64,000 bases of DNA from Oricola cellulosilytica. Its GTDB lineage: Bacteria; Pseudomonadota; Alphaproteobacteria; Rhizobiales; Rhizobiaceae. The DNA is taken from assembly GCF_019966575.1 (NCBI RefSeq), contig NZ_JAINFK010000001.1, forward strand, positions 124,001 to 188,000. Direction: 5' to 3'. The translations under genes and the position numbers were made by a program. The stretch's first letter is position 1. Each line of letters begins with the position of its first letter. Shown here piece by piece: positions 16,183 through 24,281 of this stretch. The notes beneath the pieces were generated by a model. That model made no database searches and was not told where the DNA came from. It worked only from the letters and a program-made list of their open reading frames with translations.

Positions 16183-17073
16183 ATGAAAAATATCAGATGG
16201 GACGATTTACAAGTCTTCGCCCACGTGGCCCGCTCGGGCGGGCTTTCCGGGGCCGCCGCAACTCTCTCGCTGAGCGCGCCAACGGTGGGGCGGCGGATGC
16301 TGGCACTGGAACAGGCGACCGGAAAGTCGCTCTTTGTCCGATCGCGCACCGGCTATGTTCTGACGCAGGACGGCCGGGCGCTGCTGCGCAAGGTGCAGGC
16401 TATGGAGGCAAGTGCAAAACCGGTCGAGGAATGGATATCCACCGACGTGGAACGGCCGGCGATTCGCATCTCGGCGGGCACATGGACAGCAAATTTCATC
16501 GCCGACAATTTCGTGCGGCTATGGACACCAAACGACCCGTTTCGCATCTGCTTCAAGACGACGGAAGCGCGCTTGGACATTACCCACCGCGAGATCGAGA
16601 TCGGCATCCGGAATCAGTCGGCCGAGGGCGGCAATCTCGCCTCCCGGCGAACCGTCGAGGTCAGCTTCGCTCCCTATGTGGCGCGCAATCATCCGAACCC
16701 GAAAGGCAGCGAATGGGTTTCGCTCGGCTCGGACGAGGCGATCACGCGCTCCGCCCGGTGGCTCCTCACGCAGCAAGACGCCTCGATCTGCGCCTGGGCC
16801 AACACGCCCTATACGCTGCGCGATCTTGTGCGAGCCGGAGCCGGCAAGGGCGTGATGCCGTGCTTTGCAGGCGACCGCGACCCGCAGCTAATGCGGGCCG
16901 GCCCATTGATCGCAGAACTGGCGGACACCCAGTATCTGGTTATGCACAATGACGACCGGCACCGCCCGGAAGTGCGCAAGGCAATCGACAGGCTCCACGC
17001 CCTGTTCCGGGACCATGCCGAGTTGTTCCGCGGCGACCGGCCGATCGGTGCGGCGGGAACGGACGACGCCTAA
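16183..17073 (+). CDS. LysR-family transcriptional regulator
   Basis: A 296-aa regulator with an N-terminal winged helix-turn-helix (WDDLQVFAHVARSGGLSGAA, then SAPTVGRRMLALEQATG and LFVRSRTGYVLT) and a periplasmic-binding-protein-like effector domain. The start MKNIRWDD at ATG 16183 fits the family; an upstream TTG (16141) would add 14 atypical residues. No strong ribosome binding site is visible for either. The C-terminus converges on, and overlaps by 4 nt, the ScfR-type regulator gene. The target is unknown. Confidence 0.88.
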   Translation: MKNIRWDDLQVFAHVARSGGLSGAAATLSLSAPTVGRRMLALEQATGKSLFVRSRTGYVLTQDGRALLRKVQAMEASAKPVEEWISTDVERPAIRISAGTWTANFIADNFVRLWTPNDPFRICFKTTEARLDITHREIEIGIRNQSAEGGNLASRRTVEVSFAPYVARNHPNPKGSEWVSLGSDEAITRSARWLLTQQDASICAWANTPYTLRDLVRAGAGKGVMPCFAGDRDPQLMRAGPLIAELADTQYLVMHNDDRHRPEVRKAIDRLHALFRDHAELFRGDRPIGAAGTDDA

Positions 17074-18497
17074 CCGAAATCGAACGCGCTGAGCCCTGCC
17101 ACCATCTCGTCGAGGCCGAGCGGCCGGGTGATCGGTGGTTCGGCGCGGGCAAGGCATCCGGCCCGTTCGCAGACCCGGCACGCCGGCCCGACGGGCACCT
17201 TCAGGAGGTCGCCGGCAGTCCCGGGGAGCGCAGCCCCGTAAACGATCTGGTCGCGGTGGGCGAGGTCGCAGCCCAGCAGCAGCGCCGTGCGGCGCGGCTG
17301 TTCCTGAAACGCGCCTTGCGGCCCTTCCAGCGTGCGCGCCATCACCAGGAATACGGCGCCATCGGGCATCTCTACCGCCTCAACGGCAATGTGCCCGGGC
17401 TGCGAGAAAACGCGATGCACGGGAAGTTTCGGGCAGCCGCCGCCGAAACGGGCCTGCGGATATCCGGCAGCGCCGGCGCGGCGGAACCGGTTTCCGGCGT
17501 GGTCGACCTCCAGCATGAAGAACGGGATTCCTGAGGCTCCGGGACGCTGCAGCATGGTCAGACGGTTGGCAGCCTGTTCGAACGACACCCGGAAGCGCGA
17601 CCGCAGGACGTCGATGTCGTAGCGGGTGCGCTCGCACGCCTCGAAAAAGGCCCGGTACGGCATCATCAGCGCGTGAGCGGCATAGCGCGCAAGTTCGAAC
17701 CGCGCGATGCGCCTTGACTCGTCATTCGACAGTTTCAGTTCGGCGATTTCGGCGTCGACTGCCACGCGCATCCGCAGCAGCGATGCCTCCATCGCCACCT
17801 CCCGCAGCTGGTCGTAGGGCGACAGCCGCTCGGAGATGAAGAGCCGGTTGGAGTGGCGGTCGTAGCGGCGCCGCCATTGCGGCATCGTGGCAACCGGCAG
17901 CACCTTGACGACGATCCCGTGATCGGCGCGCAGCCATCCCTTCAGCGCCCCAAGGAGATCGTCACCGGGGGACAGCAGCTTGACGAAGGCTTCTGCCTCC
18001 TCTTCCAGCGTGGCGAAATGGTTGGGCCGTCTTTCCAGCGCATCGCGCACCTCGTCCACGGGCAGGCGCGCGCCCGACAACTTGGTTTCGTGACCCTCAC
18101 GCGCCAGCAGGTCGGACAGATCGGTGAGCCGGTCTTGGCCCTCGCGAAAGGCGCGGTAGAGCTTCAGCAGCGCGGAGGCAACGTTCGGGGCCACGTCGGA
18201 CACCTCGACCAGTTCCTGGTCGCCGGGCAATTCGCCCGCCAGCAACGGGTCGGCGAACATTTCCTTCAGTTGCGGCAGTTGCGTGTCGCCACCGCTCTGC
18301 AACTCCTCGAGATCGATCTTGTAGACCGAGGCCAGCTTCAAGAGCAGTTGCACGGTGAGCGGCCGCTGATTGCGCTCGATCAGGTTGAGGTACGAGGGCG
18401 ATATCCCCAGCTCGGCCGCCATCGCGGTCTGGGTGAGACCTTCCTGATTGCGGATGCGGCGCACGCGCGGTCCGGCGAATATCTTCTGTTCTGCCAT
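17070..18497 (-). CDS. XRE-family regulator of the short-chain fatty acyl (ScfR) type
   Basis: The 475-aa protein has an N-terminal Cro/CI HTH (about residues 8-62, with LTQTAMAAELGISPSYLNLI), an ImmA/IrrE-type metallopeptidase-like region (about 190-300, RYAAHALMMPYRAF), and a C-terminal DUF2083-like domain with a Cys cluster (CRVCERAGC, about residues 443-451). This is the architecture of ScfR regulators such as PccR and RamB, which sense short-chain acyl-CoA status and control propionate, acetate or glyoxylate pathways. No target pathway is adjacent. Repeats in the upstream region may be its operators. It is divergent from the small gene at 18752. Confidence 0.88.
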   Translation of the reverse strand: MAEQKIFAGPRVRRIRNQEGLTQTAMAAELGISPSYLNLIERNQRPLTVQLLLKLASVYKIDLEELQSGGDTQLPQLKEMFADPLLAGELPGDQELVEVSDVAPNVASALLKLYRAFREGQDRLTDLSDLLAREGHETKLSGARLPVDEVRDALERRPNHFATLEEEAEAFVKLLSPGDDLLGALKGWLRADHGIVVKVLPVATMPQWRRRYDRHSNRLFISERLSPYDQLREVAMEASLLRMRVAVDAEIAELKLSNDESRRIARFELARYAAHALMMPYRAFFEACERTRYDIDVLRSRFRVSFEQAANRLTMLQRPGASGIPFFMLEVDHAGNRFRRAGAAGYPQARFGGGCPKLPVHRVFSQPGHIAVEAVEMPDGAVFLVMARTLEGPQGAFQEQPRRTALLLGCDLAHRDQIVYGAALPGTAGDLLKVPVGPACRVCERAGCLARAEPPITRPLGLDEMVAGLSAFDFG

Positions 18498-18510
18498 GAT
18501 CTGTCAGGAT

Positions 18511-18736
18511 TTTTACAAATCTCGCTCGTGCAACACCCATCCCATAACTTTACAGCTTTTACAATTGCACAGCGGGGAAATGTGCGATTCATGACAGGAC
18601 AACCCGAATTCAGAGCATGGAACGGTCTTTTTAGCTGCACGTTTTGCGGTGCGGTGTCACAATTGTCACAAGAGCGGGAGGCCGCCGAATGAAAAAAACA
18701 CCCAAGTCGCCTGATCAATTACAAACATTTACACAA
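18511..18736. promoter_or_regulatory. Divergent regulatory region with repeated TTTACAA-type motifs
   Basis: Five related half-sites occur between the ScfR-type regulator and the small gene: TTTTACAAAT (18511-18520), CTTTACA (18548-18554), CTTTTACAA (18556-18563), TTACAAA (18719-18725) and ATTTACACAA (18727-18736). Two pairs are tandem with only 1-2 nt between copies. ScfR proteins are reported to bind tandem TTTGCAAA boxes, and these differ by a G-to-A change. Autoregulation is inferred. Confidence 0.4.
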
Positions 18737-18751
18737 TGGACGGAGACAATC

Positions 18752-19000
18752 ATGAATGCGCATGAGCGACCAAAGACCCACGTCAAGGAACGCGCCGAAG
18801 AGCAGTCCTCGACGATGAGCACAGATCAGCAGACCGCGATTCGCATGCTGGCCAACGACCTTCACCGGCTGAACCAGTCGGTCATGAATGCCGTCGAGGC
18901 CGGCGTCTCCGTCGAACTGATTCGTTCGGCGCGCCACCATGGCGGCGACGGCACCTGGGGCGACCTTCTGGTCCCGGTCATTGTCACCAAATCGGACTGA
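18752..19000 (+). CDS. Small conserved-looking protein of unknown function
   Basis: The 82-aa product is hydrophilic at its N-terminus (MNAHERPKTHVKERAEEQ), then has an amphipathic helix (MLANDLHRLNQSVMNAVEAG) and a compact end with ARHHGGDGTWGDLLVPVIV. The ATG at 18752 has GGAG 7 nt upstream; the frame is open 36 codons further 5' but without a better start. A strong terminator follows 87 bp downstream. I do not recognise a domain. Its position opposite the ScfR-type regulator, with shared repeats between, suggests it could belong to that regulon. Confidence 0.7.
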   Translation: MNAHERPKTHVKERAEEQSSTMSTDQQTAIRMLANDLHRLNQSVMNAVEAGVSVELIRSARHHGGDGTWGDLLVPVIVTKSD

Positions 19001-19086
19001 CCTGCTCCCACAGCGGGCGCAGCCTCCCCATGCGGGGGTACAATGTGGACAAGTCTTGCGTAACCACGGCGGACCCCGCTGCCGCG

Positions 19087-19122
19087 AAGACCGCCGACGT
19101 GGCCCCGTCGGCGGTCTTTTCT
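19087..19122 (+). terminator. Strong rho-independent terminator
   Basis: A perfect 13-bp stem AAGACCGCCGACG / CGTCGGCGGTCTT (19087-19099 and 19106-19118) with a 6-nt loop is followed by TTCT. It ends the transcript of the small gene at 18752-19000 and isolates it from the SDR gene. Confidence 0.9.
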
Positions 19123-19188
19123 CTGGCCGGATCCTTGAGTTCGTCCGGCTGCGCGCCAAGCCCCGGTTTAATACAGGGAATGATCGAA

Positions 19189-19976
19189 ATGTCCGGCAAG
19201 ACAATGCTTGTGACTGGCGCCTCGGCCGGCATCGGTAAGGAACTCGCGCGTATCCACGCGAAAAGGGGCGGCAACTTGTTCTGGTCGCGCGCCGCAAGGA
19301 GGCGCTAGACGAGCTGGCGGCGGAACTCCGGTCGGCCCATGGGATTGTGGCCGATGTCGCCGGGGTCGACCTAGGCCAGGCCGACGGGGCGAACAGGCTT
19401 TTCGAAGAGGTGCGGGCGCGAGGGCGGGAGATAAACTATCTTGTCAATAATGCCGGGTTCGGTGGCCATGGGTTCTTTCACGAACAGGACCTGACACGCA
19501 ATCTCGCCATGGTTGATCTCAACATCAAGGCGCTGATGATGCTGACATCGCTCTTCCTTCCGGAGATGATCGAGCGGGGCTCGGGCCGCATTCTGAACGT
19601 CGGATCAACCGCCGGCATGATCCCCGGGCCGCTTCAGGCGACCTATCACGCCAGCAAGGCATTCGTGAATTCCTTCAGCCAGGCACTTGCAAACGAATTG
19701 GAGGACAAGGGCATCACCGTTACGGTGCTGGCTCCCGGTCCCGTCGCGACCGAGTTCTTCGACCGTGCGAACATGCTTGGCGTGAGCGGTATCAAGGACA
19801 ACATGGCCAGTGCGCACAGTGTGGCGCGATTCGGCTACGATGCGATGATGAGCGGGAATCTCGTCGCGATAAATGATCCGAAACTGCGGTTTCTGCTCCG
19901 CTGGGTCACGCCGTTTCTTTCGCGCTCCCGGGTTCTATCCATGGCACGCCGTTTTTCTGAGAAGGAAGCGGAATGA
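19189..19976 (+). pseudogene. Short-chain dehydrogenase/reductase, disrupted by a frameshift
   Basis: A classical SDR split between two frames. The first frame gives MSGKTMLVTGASAGIGKELA with the TGxxxGIG nucleotide-binding motif, but reaches TAG at 19306. The next frame continues the same family sequence as QLVLVARRKEALDELAAEL, then NNAGFGG, the catalytic YHASK and a C-terminal region to TGA 19976. The break maps to the AAAAGGGG run at about 19260-19267. One missing base there would restore a roughly 262-aa enzyme. It is either a natural pseudogene or a homopolymer sequencing error. Substrate is unknown. Confidence 0.8.
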
Positions 19977-20472
19977 CGCAACGTGAATCACAGGGCGGCA
20001 AGGTGTGGATAAGTTTTTTGCCCGGTTTTCTCTAACCCATTGTCCCGTCTCGTTATTTTATTTTTTCCGCCCGGGTTCCATCCACACCTTTGACACCTCG
20101 TGCATACTTGCCGGACGTTCCTCCACGGGAAGCCGGGTTCATGGACCGGATGGCCAGGCGGAGGGATGCGGTGCCGGCTGGGGCGTGCGGTTCACGCCTG
20201 GCAAGAGCTTACGGCCGGGCCCTAGCCTTCAGCTTTTCGGCCGGTCCTGCGGGACCGCGAGCCGTGGCCGGGAGGCGGGTGAGCAACCGGCGGGCGGTCG
20301 ATCCGATCGCACCAAACATATTCATAGAAGCGTGACGACGACCGCCCGCTTCCCATCCCGCCATGACGCCCCGGTTGGCGAAGCCGATCCGGGACAGCGA
20401 GTCATGGCCAGCAGGAAAGTTTCAATGGCCAGACTGGAGACAGGGCGTGGCAAGGAGGAGGCACGCCCTTTC
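19977..20472. other. Intergenic region without a recognisable gene
   Basis: About 500 bp between the SDR and the repeat element. Several GC-rich open frames cross it, but none has a good ribosome binding site or recognisable protein features. It contains a small hairpin CGGTCC-TGCG-GGACCG (20242-20257). Nothing else is supported. Confidence 0.5.
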
Positions 20473-20583
20473 TTCTCCCCTCGTGGAGAAGGCGCCTCCG
20501 CGAAGCGAGGGAGGATGAGGGAAAGGCGAACCGATGAGGGGCGCAGTGTCGATACCCTGCCGCACCGCTGCGCAACGCCCCTC
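20473..20583. repeat. Palindromic intergenic repeat (rhizobial REP-like mosaic)
   Basis: Nested inverted repeats are present: TTCTCC (20473-20478) with GGAGAA (20485-20490), CTCCGC with GCGAG around 20496-20509, and the outer pair GAGGGGCG (20536-20543) with CGCCCCTC (20576-20583). The wording (TTCTCCCCTCGTGGAGAAGG, then GCGAAGCGAGGGAGGATGAG) resembles palindromic repeats I remember from intergenic regions of many rhizobial genomes. Only one copy is visible here, so family membership is from memory. Confidence 0.45.
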
Positions 20584-20611
20584 CCTGCAAAGGGCAAGAG
20601 AAATATTCCCG

Positions 20612-22546
20612 CTAAGCTGCGTTCTCGGCCTTCTCCCGGCTGATCTTCTCGGCCTCGCGGCCATAGATCTCCTCGTAGTGATCGAACTCCGCCTCGTACC
20701 AGGCGGTGCCGAGCGTCGCGGAACCGAGCGCGCGGATCAATTCGTCGGCGGCCGAGGCCGGCAGCAGCGCGCGAAACAGATCCCAGCCCTTGGCCTGCGG
20801 ATCGCGGTCGAAGCCGAGAACCTGCCCCTTCAGAGAGCTGATCAGAGAGACCATCGCGCCGGAGTAGACCGACGGCACGTGTATGAGCACCTTGTCTATC
20901 GGTTGCAGCAGCACCGGTTCGGCGCCCTGCAGCGCGTCGCGCACCGCCATGCGGCCGGCCGTGCGGAACGCGTGGTCGGAGCTGTCGACCGAATGGTGCT
21001 TGCCGTCGAGCAGGGTGACCAGAACGTCCATGACCGGAAAACCGAAGGGGCCGGTCTCGAGCGCGTCCTTCGCTCCCGCCTCGACGGAGGGAATATAGTT
21101 GCGCGGCACCGCGCCCCCCTTCACCGTGTCGTCGAAGGCGAAACCGGCGCCGCGGCCCTGCGGCTCGATGACGAGCTTGACGTCCGCGAACTGGCCAGCG
21201 CCGCCCGACTGCTTGCGGTGCCGGTAATGCTGTTCAACGCGGCGCGAGATGGTTTCCCGGTAAATCGCCGACGGCGCATGGTCCTCCGCCTCGACGCCGA
21301 AATCCTCCGCCAGCATCTCGATCAGCCGGCGCAGGTGCATCGGCCCCTGCAGCCGTACAACGGTGTGGCCGGTCACCTCGTCCTGCGACAGTGCGATACC
21401 GGGGTCCGTCTGCTGCGCCTTGGCCAGCGCGTCCGACAGCCGCACCTCGTCGCGTTCGTTTACCGGAGCCAGGACGCGGGCGAACACCGGCGGATGGCCC
21501 CGCGCCCACGCGGGTGCATCCATCGTCTCGCCAGCCGCGAACACCTTTCCCGCATCCAGATGATCGGACTTTACGGCAATCGCGACCTCGCCCGGCTCCA
21601 GCGCCGAGACCGCCCCCTTGCCCTCGATTTCGACAAGATTGCCTACCTGCGTTCCGCCCAGAGGACTGCCCGCCGCGACGCCCGGCGCGAGCGCTCGCAG
21701 ATAGACAGACTTGCCGATATGCTTCTTGATGCGTGCGTGAAACCCCACGGCAAGCGCCTGGCCGCCGGCATCCAGACGCGCCCTCAAGGCATCGACCTGC
21801 GGCGCTTCGTGGCGGAGCGACTTCATAAGCCGAACGATCCCGTTCGCGTGGCTCGCCGCGCCGAGAAGCGCAGGGACCACCGCGTTCTCCTGCATCACGC
21901 GCGTCGAGATCGAATAGAGTGCCCCGGTTGCCGGCTCGCGATCCTCAATCAACTCCTCGAGCAAGGCGTCGTCGAAATCGGACAGATGCTCCAGCAATTC
22001 GGTACGCGCCTGCTGTTCCCGGTCGATCGCGTCCTCGGGGATTTCGACGAGCGAGGACGGCTTGCCCTCACGATAACGCCAGGCGCGTTCCGAGATCAGA
22101 TCGACGACGCCGACAACCTCGCCCTTTTCGCGGATCGGAATCTGCCGCAGCACGATCGCGTGTTCGCAATAGGATTGCAGCGCCGCGACGATGTCACGCA
22201 CGCGGCCCTTCGGGGCGTCCATCCGGTTGATGAAGATCAGGCATGGCGTGCCGGCGGCCTGGATCGCACGCAGGTAAGGCGCGGCAAGAACGGCGGCATC
22301 CGGGTCGGACGGCACGCACAAAATGGCGGCGTCACTCGCAAGGAGCGCGCCGCCCGACTGGCCGGCGAGTTCCGGCCCTCCCGCGACATCGATAGCGCAC
22401 CAATCGTCTCCCATGAAGGAGAACCGCGTGAAAGCCATGTGGCCCACCGTTTCGGAGCGTGCAGGCTTGCCCTCCAGTTCGCTGAGACGCTGCGCCAGCG
22501 TGGTCTTCCCGGAATGGGATGGCCCAAGAATTGTGAAACACCGCAT
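20612..22546 (-). CDS. Elongation factor G-like protein with a degenerate GTPase domain
   Basis: A 644-aa EF-G homologue with the family's domain order: G domain, EF-Tu-like domain 2, and domains III-V (for example YRETISRRVEQ and the C-terminal FGSATLGTAWYEAEF-like block). The P-loop GPSHSGKTT (residues 8-16) is intact, but the switch I RGITI motif is not apparent, G3 reads DVAGG instead of DTPGH (the catalytic His is absent), and G4 is NRMD rather than NKxD. This is not the housekeeping fusA; such paralogues are common in Hyphomicrobiales and poorly understood. ATG 22546 has GGAGGAG 7 nt upstream, so the 13-residue upstream extension is rejected. The gene is monocistronic. Confidence 0.85.
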   Translation of the reverse strand: MRCFTILGPSHSGKTTLAQRLSELEGKPARSETVGHMAFTRFSFMGDDWCAIDVAGGPELAGQSGGALLASDAAILCVPSDPDAAVLAAPYLRAIQAAGTPCLIFINRMDAPKGRVRDIVAALQSYCEHAIVLRQIPIREKGEVVGVVDLISERAWRYREGKPSSLVEIPEDAIDREQQARTELLEHLSDFDDALLEELIEDREPATGALYSISTRVMQENAVVPALLGAASHANGIVRLMKSLRHEAPQVDALRARLDAGGQALAVGFHARIKKHIGKSVYLRALAPGVAAGSPLGGTQVGNLVEIEGKGAVSALEPGEVAIAVKSDHLDAGKVFAAGETMDAPAWARGHPPVFARVLAPVNERDEVRLSDALAKAQQTDPGIALSQDEVTGHTVVRLQGPMHLRRLIEMLAEDFGVEAEDHAPSAIYRETISRRVEQHYRHRKQSGGAGQFADVKLVIEPQGRGAGFAFDDTVKGGAVPRNYIPSVEAGAKDALETGPFGFPVMDVLVTLLDGKHHSVDSSDHAFRTAGRMAVRDALQGAEPVLLQPIDKVLIHVPSVYSGAMVSLISSLKGQVLGFDRDPQAKGWDLFRALLPASAADELIRALGSATLGTAWYEAEFDHYEEIYGREAEKISREKAENAA

Positions 22547-22825
22547 GAAACGACTCCTCCCGCATGGCATCGTCCGGCGGCACATGGCGCGCCGAAAGAC
22601 TTCGTTGCCGTCCGGGCCGTCTCCGCTCGATCGCGATCACCCGACTGTTCCGCGGTCGCGGAAGGTTCTGTCCGGCCCTTCCCGGATCATGAATACTCCG
22701 CGCAACGCTCCACCGCCGTCAAGGGTCACGCCCCAACCCGCGCATCCACCTGCCCGGCCTTCCCCCCTTCCCACCCGCGCGCGGGACAGGTAATACAACG
22801 CACATCGTCAACAACACGGTGATTG

Positions 22826-24265
22826 ATGGCCAACGACAGGACCAAGATCCGCCATGCGGGGCGTTCCGGCACCGCAAGCGCTAAACCTCCGGCATTCCTC
22901 AACAACCTGCGCGGTGTCGCCGACTGGAAACAGGCCGAGCAATGGCTCGCCTCACGGACCATCGAGGATATCGAATGCATCACGCCCGATCTCGCGGGCG
23001 TGCCCCGCGGCAAGATGATGCCGTCGAAAAAATTTACGTCCGAGACGTCGCTCGCCTTGCCGTCAGCCCTGTTCCGCAAGACGATTTCCGGCGAATATCC
23101 CGAGGAGACCGGCGACTTCCGCTACGATCCGCATGATGGCGATCTGAAGCTGATGCCGGATTTGTCGACGCTGTCGGTCGTGCCGTGGGAGAGCGATCCG
23201 ACCGCGCAGGTGATCTGCGATCTTGTCGGGGCGGACGGCAAGGATATCGCCTATACGCCACGCAACGTTCTCAAACGGGTGGTCGCCGCCTACGCCAAGA
23301 AAGGCTGGAAGCCGGTCGTCGCACCGGAACTGGAATTCTATCTGGTCGCGCGCAACACCGATCCCGACTACCCGCTCCAGCCCCCGACCGGGCGTTCGGG
23401 AAGACCGATCTCCGGCGGGCAGGCTTATTCGATCGCGGGAGTGAACGAATTCGACGAACTGATCGACGACATATACCATTTCTGCGAGGCGCAGGGTCTG
23501 GAGATCGACACCCTGATCCACGAAGAAGGGCCGTCGCAACTTGAGATCAACCTGCGCCATGGCGATCCGATCGAGCTCGCCGACCAGGTCTTCCTGATGA
23601 AGCGGAGCATTCGCGAGGCTGCGCTGAAGCACGACATGTACGCTACCTTCATGGCCAAGCCCATGCAGGACGAAGCCGGCAACGCGCTGCACATCCACCA
23701 GTCCGTGGTCGACATCAAGACGGGACGGAACATCTTCACATCCGCAGACGGATCGGAGACGGAACTGTTCCGTGCGTTCGTCGGCGGAATGCAGCACTTT
23801 GTTCCGAAGGCGCTCGTGATGATGGCGCCCTATGTCAACTCGTACCGGCGTCTGGCGCCCGAGATGGCCTGCCCGGTCAACACCGCCTGGGGCTACGACA
23901 ACCGGACGACGGCGTTTCGCATTCCGACATCGGGACCGGATGCGCGACGCGTCGAGAACCGCCTGCCCTCGTCGGATTCCAACCCCTATCTTGCGATCGC
24001 CGCCTCGCTGGCGTGCGGCTATCTCGGCATGGTCCACGGACTCGTCCCTACGAGTCCGACCGCCGAGACCGCAAATGAAGGGGTGATCGATCTTCCACGC
24101 GGCCTTCTCGAAGCGGTTGCTCTTCTGGAAGCCGAGCGGGCCTTCGACGATGTTCTCGGCCGGGAATTTACAGCGACGTTTTCCGGCGTGAAGCGGGGCG
24201 AGTTCGAGACATTCATGCGCGTGATCAGCCCGTGGGAGCGCGAGTTCCTGCTGCTCAACGTCTGA
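22826..24265 (+). CDS. puuA: Gamma-glutamylputrescine synthetase-like glutamine synthetase family protein
   Basis: A 479-aa GS-family ligase. It has PDLAGVPRGKMM in the N-terminal part, APELEFYLVARN, EINLRHGDP, NALHIHQSVVD, the substrate-loop YRRLAPEMACPVNTAWGYDN and RVENRLPSSDSNPY. It is followed after 16 bp by a PuuB-like oxidase, which supports synthesis of gamma-glutamylpolyamine from glutamate, ATP and putrescine. It differs clearly from the other GS-like gene at 13924, so the organism may treat two amines. ATG 22826 is preferred to the adjacent in-frame TTG; the ribosome binding site is weak. Confidence 0.87.
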   Translation: MANDRTKIRHAGRSGTASAKPPAFLNNLRGVADWKQAEQWLASRTIEDIECITPDLAGVPRGKMMPSKKFTSETSLALPSALFRKTISGEYPEETGDFRYDPHDGDLKLMPDLSTLSVVPWESDPTAQVICDLVGADGKDIAYTPRNVLKRVVAAYAKKGWKPVVAPELEFYLVARNTDPDYPLQPPTGRSGRPISGGQAYSIAGVNEFDELIDDIYHFCEAQGLEIDTLIHEEGPSQLEINLRHGDPIELADQVFLMKRSIREAALKHDMYATFMAKPMQDEAGNALHIHQSVVDIKTGRNIFTSADGSETELFRAFVGGMQHFVPKALVMMAPYVNSYRRLAPEMACPVNTAWGYDNRTTAFRIPTSGPDARRVENRLPSSDSNPYLAIAASLACGYLGMVHGLVPTSPTAETANEGVIDLPRGLLEAVALLEAERAFDDVLGREFTATFSGVKRGEFETFMRVISPWEREFLLLNV

Positions 24266-24281
24266 CCGCCTCCGGGTAAAT

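Noticed and set aside
20005-20643. Possible genes in the gap after the SDR
   Set aside because: The frames are Arg/Gly/Pro-rich, lack good start signals and run into the repeat element and the antisense of the EF-G-like gene.
20534-22822. 762-aa open frame on the plus strand
   Set aside because: It is antisense to the EF-G-like gene across its whole length, has no recognisable domain and no ribosome binding site; long antisense frames are expected at this GC content.
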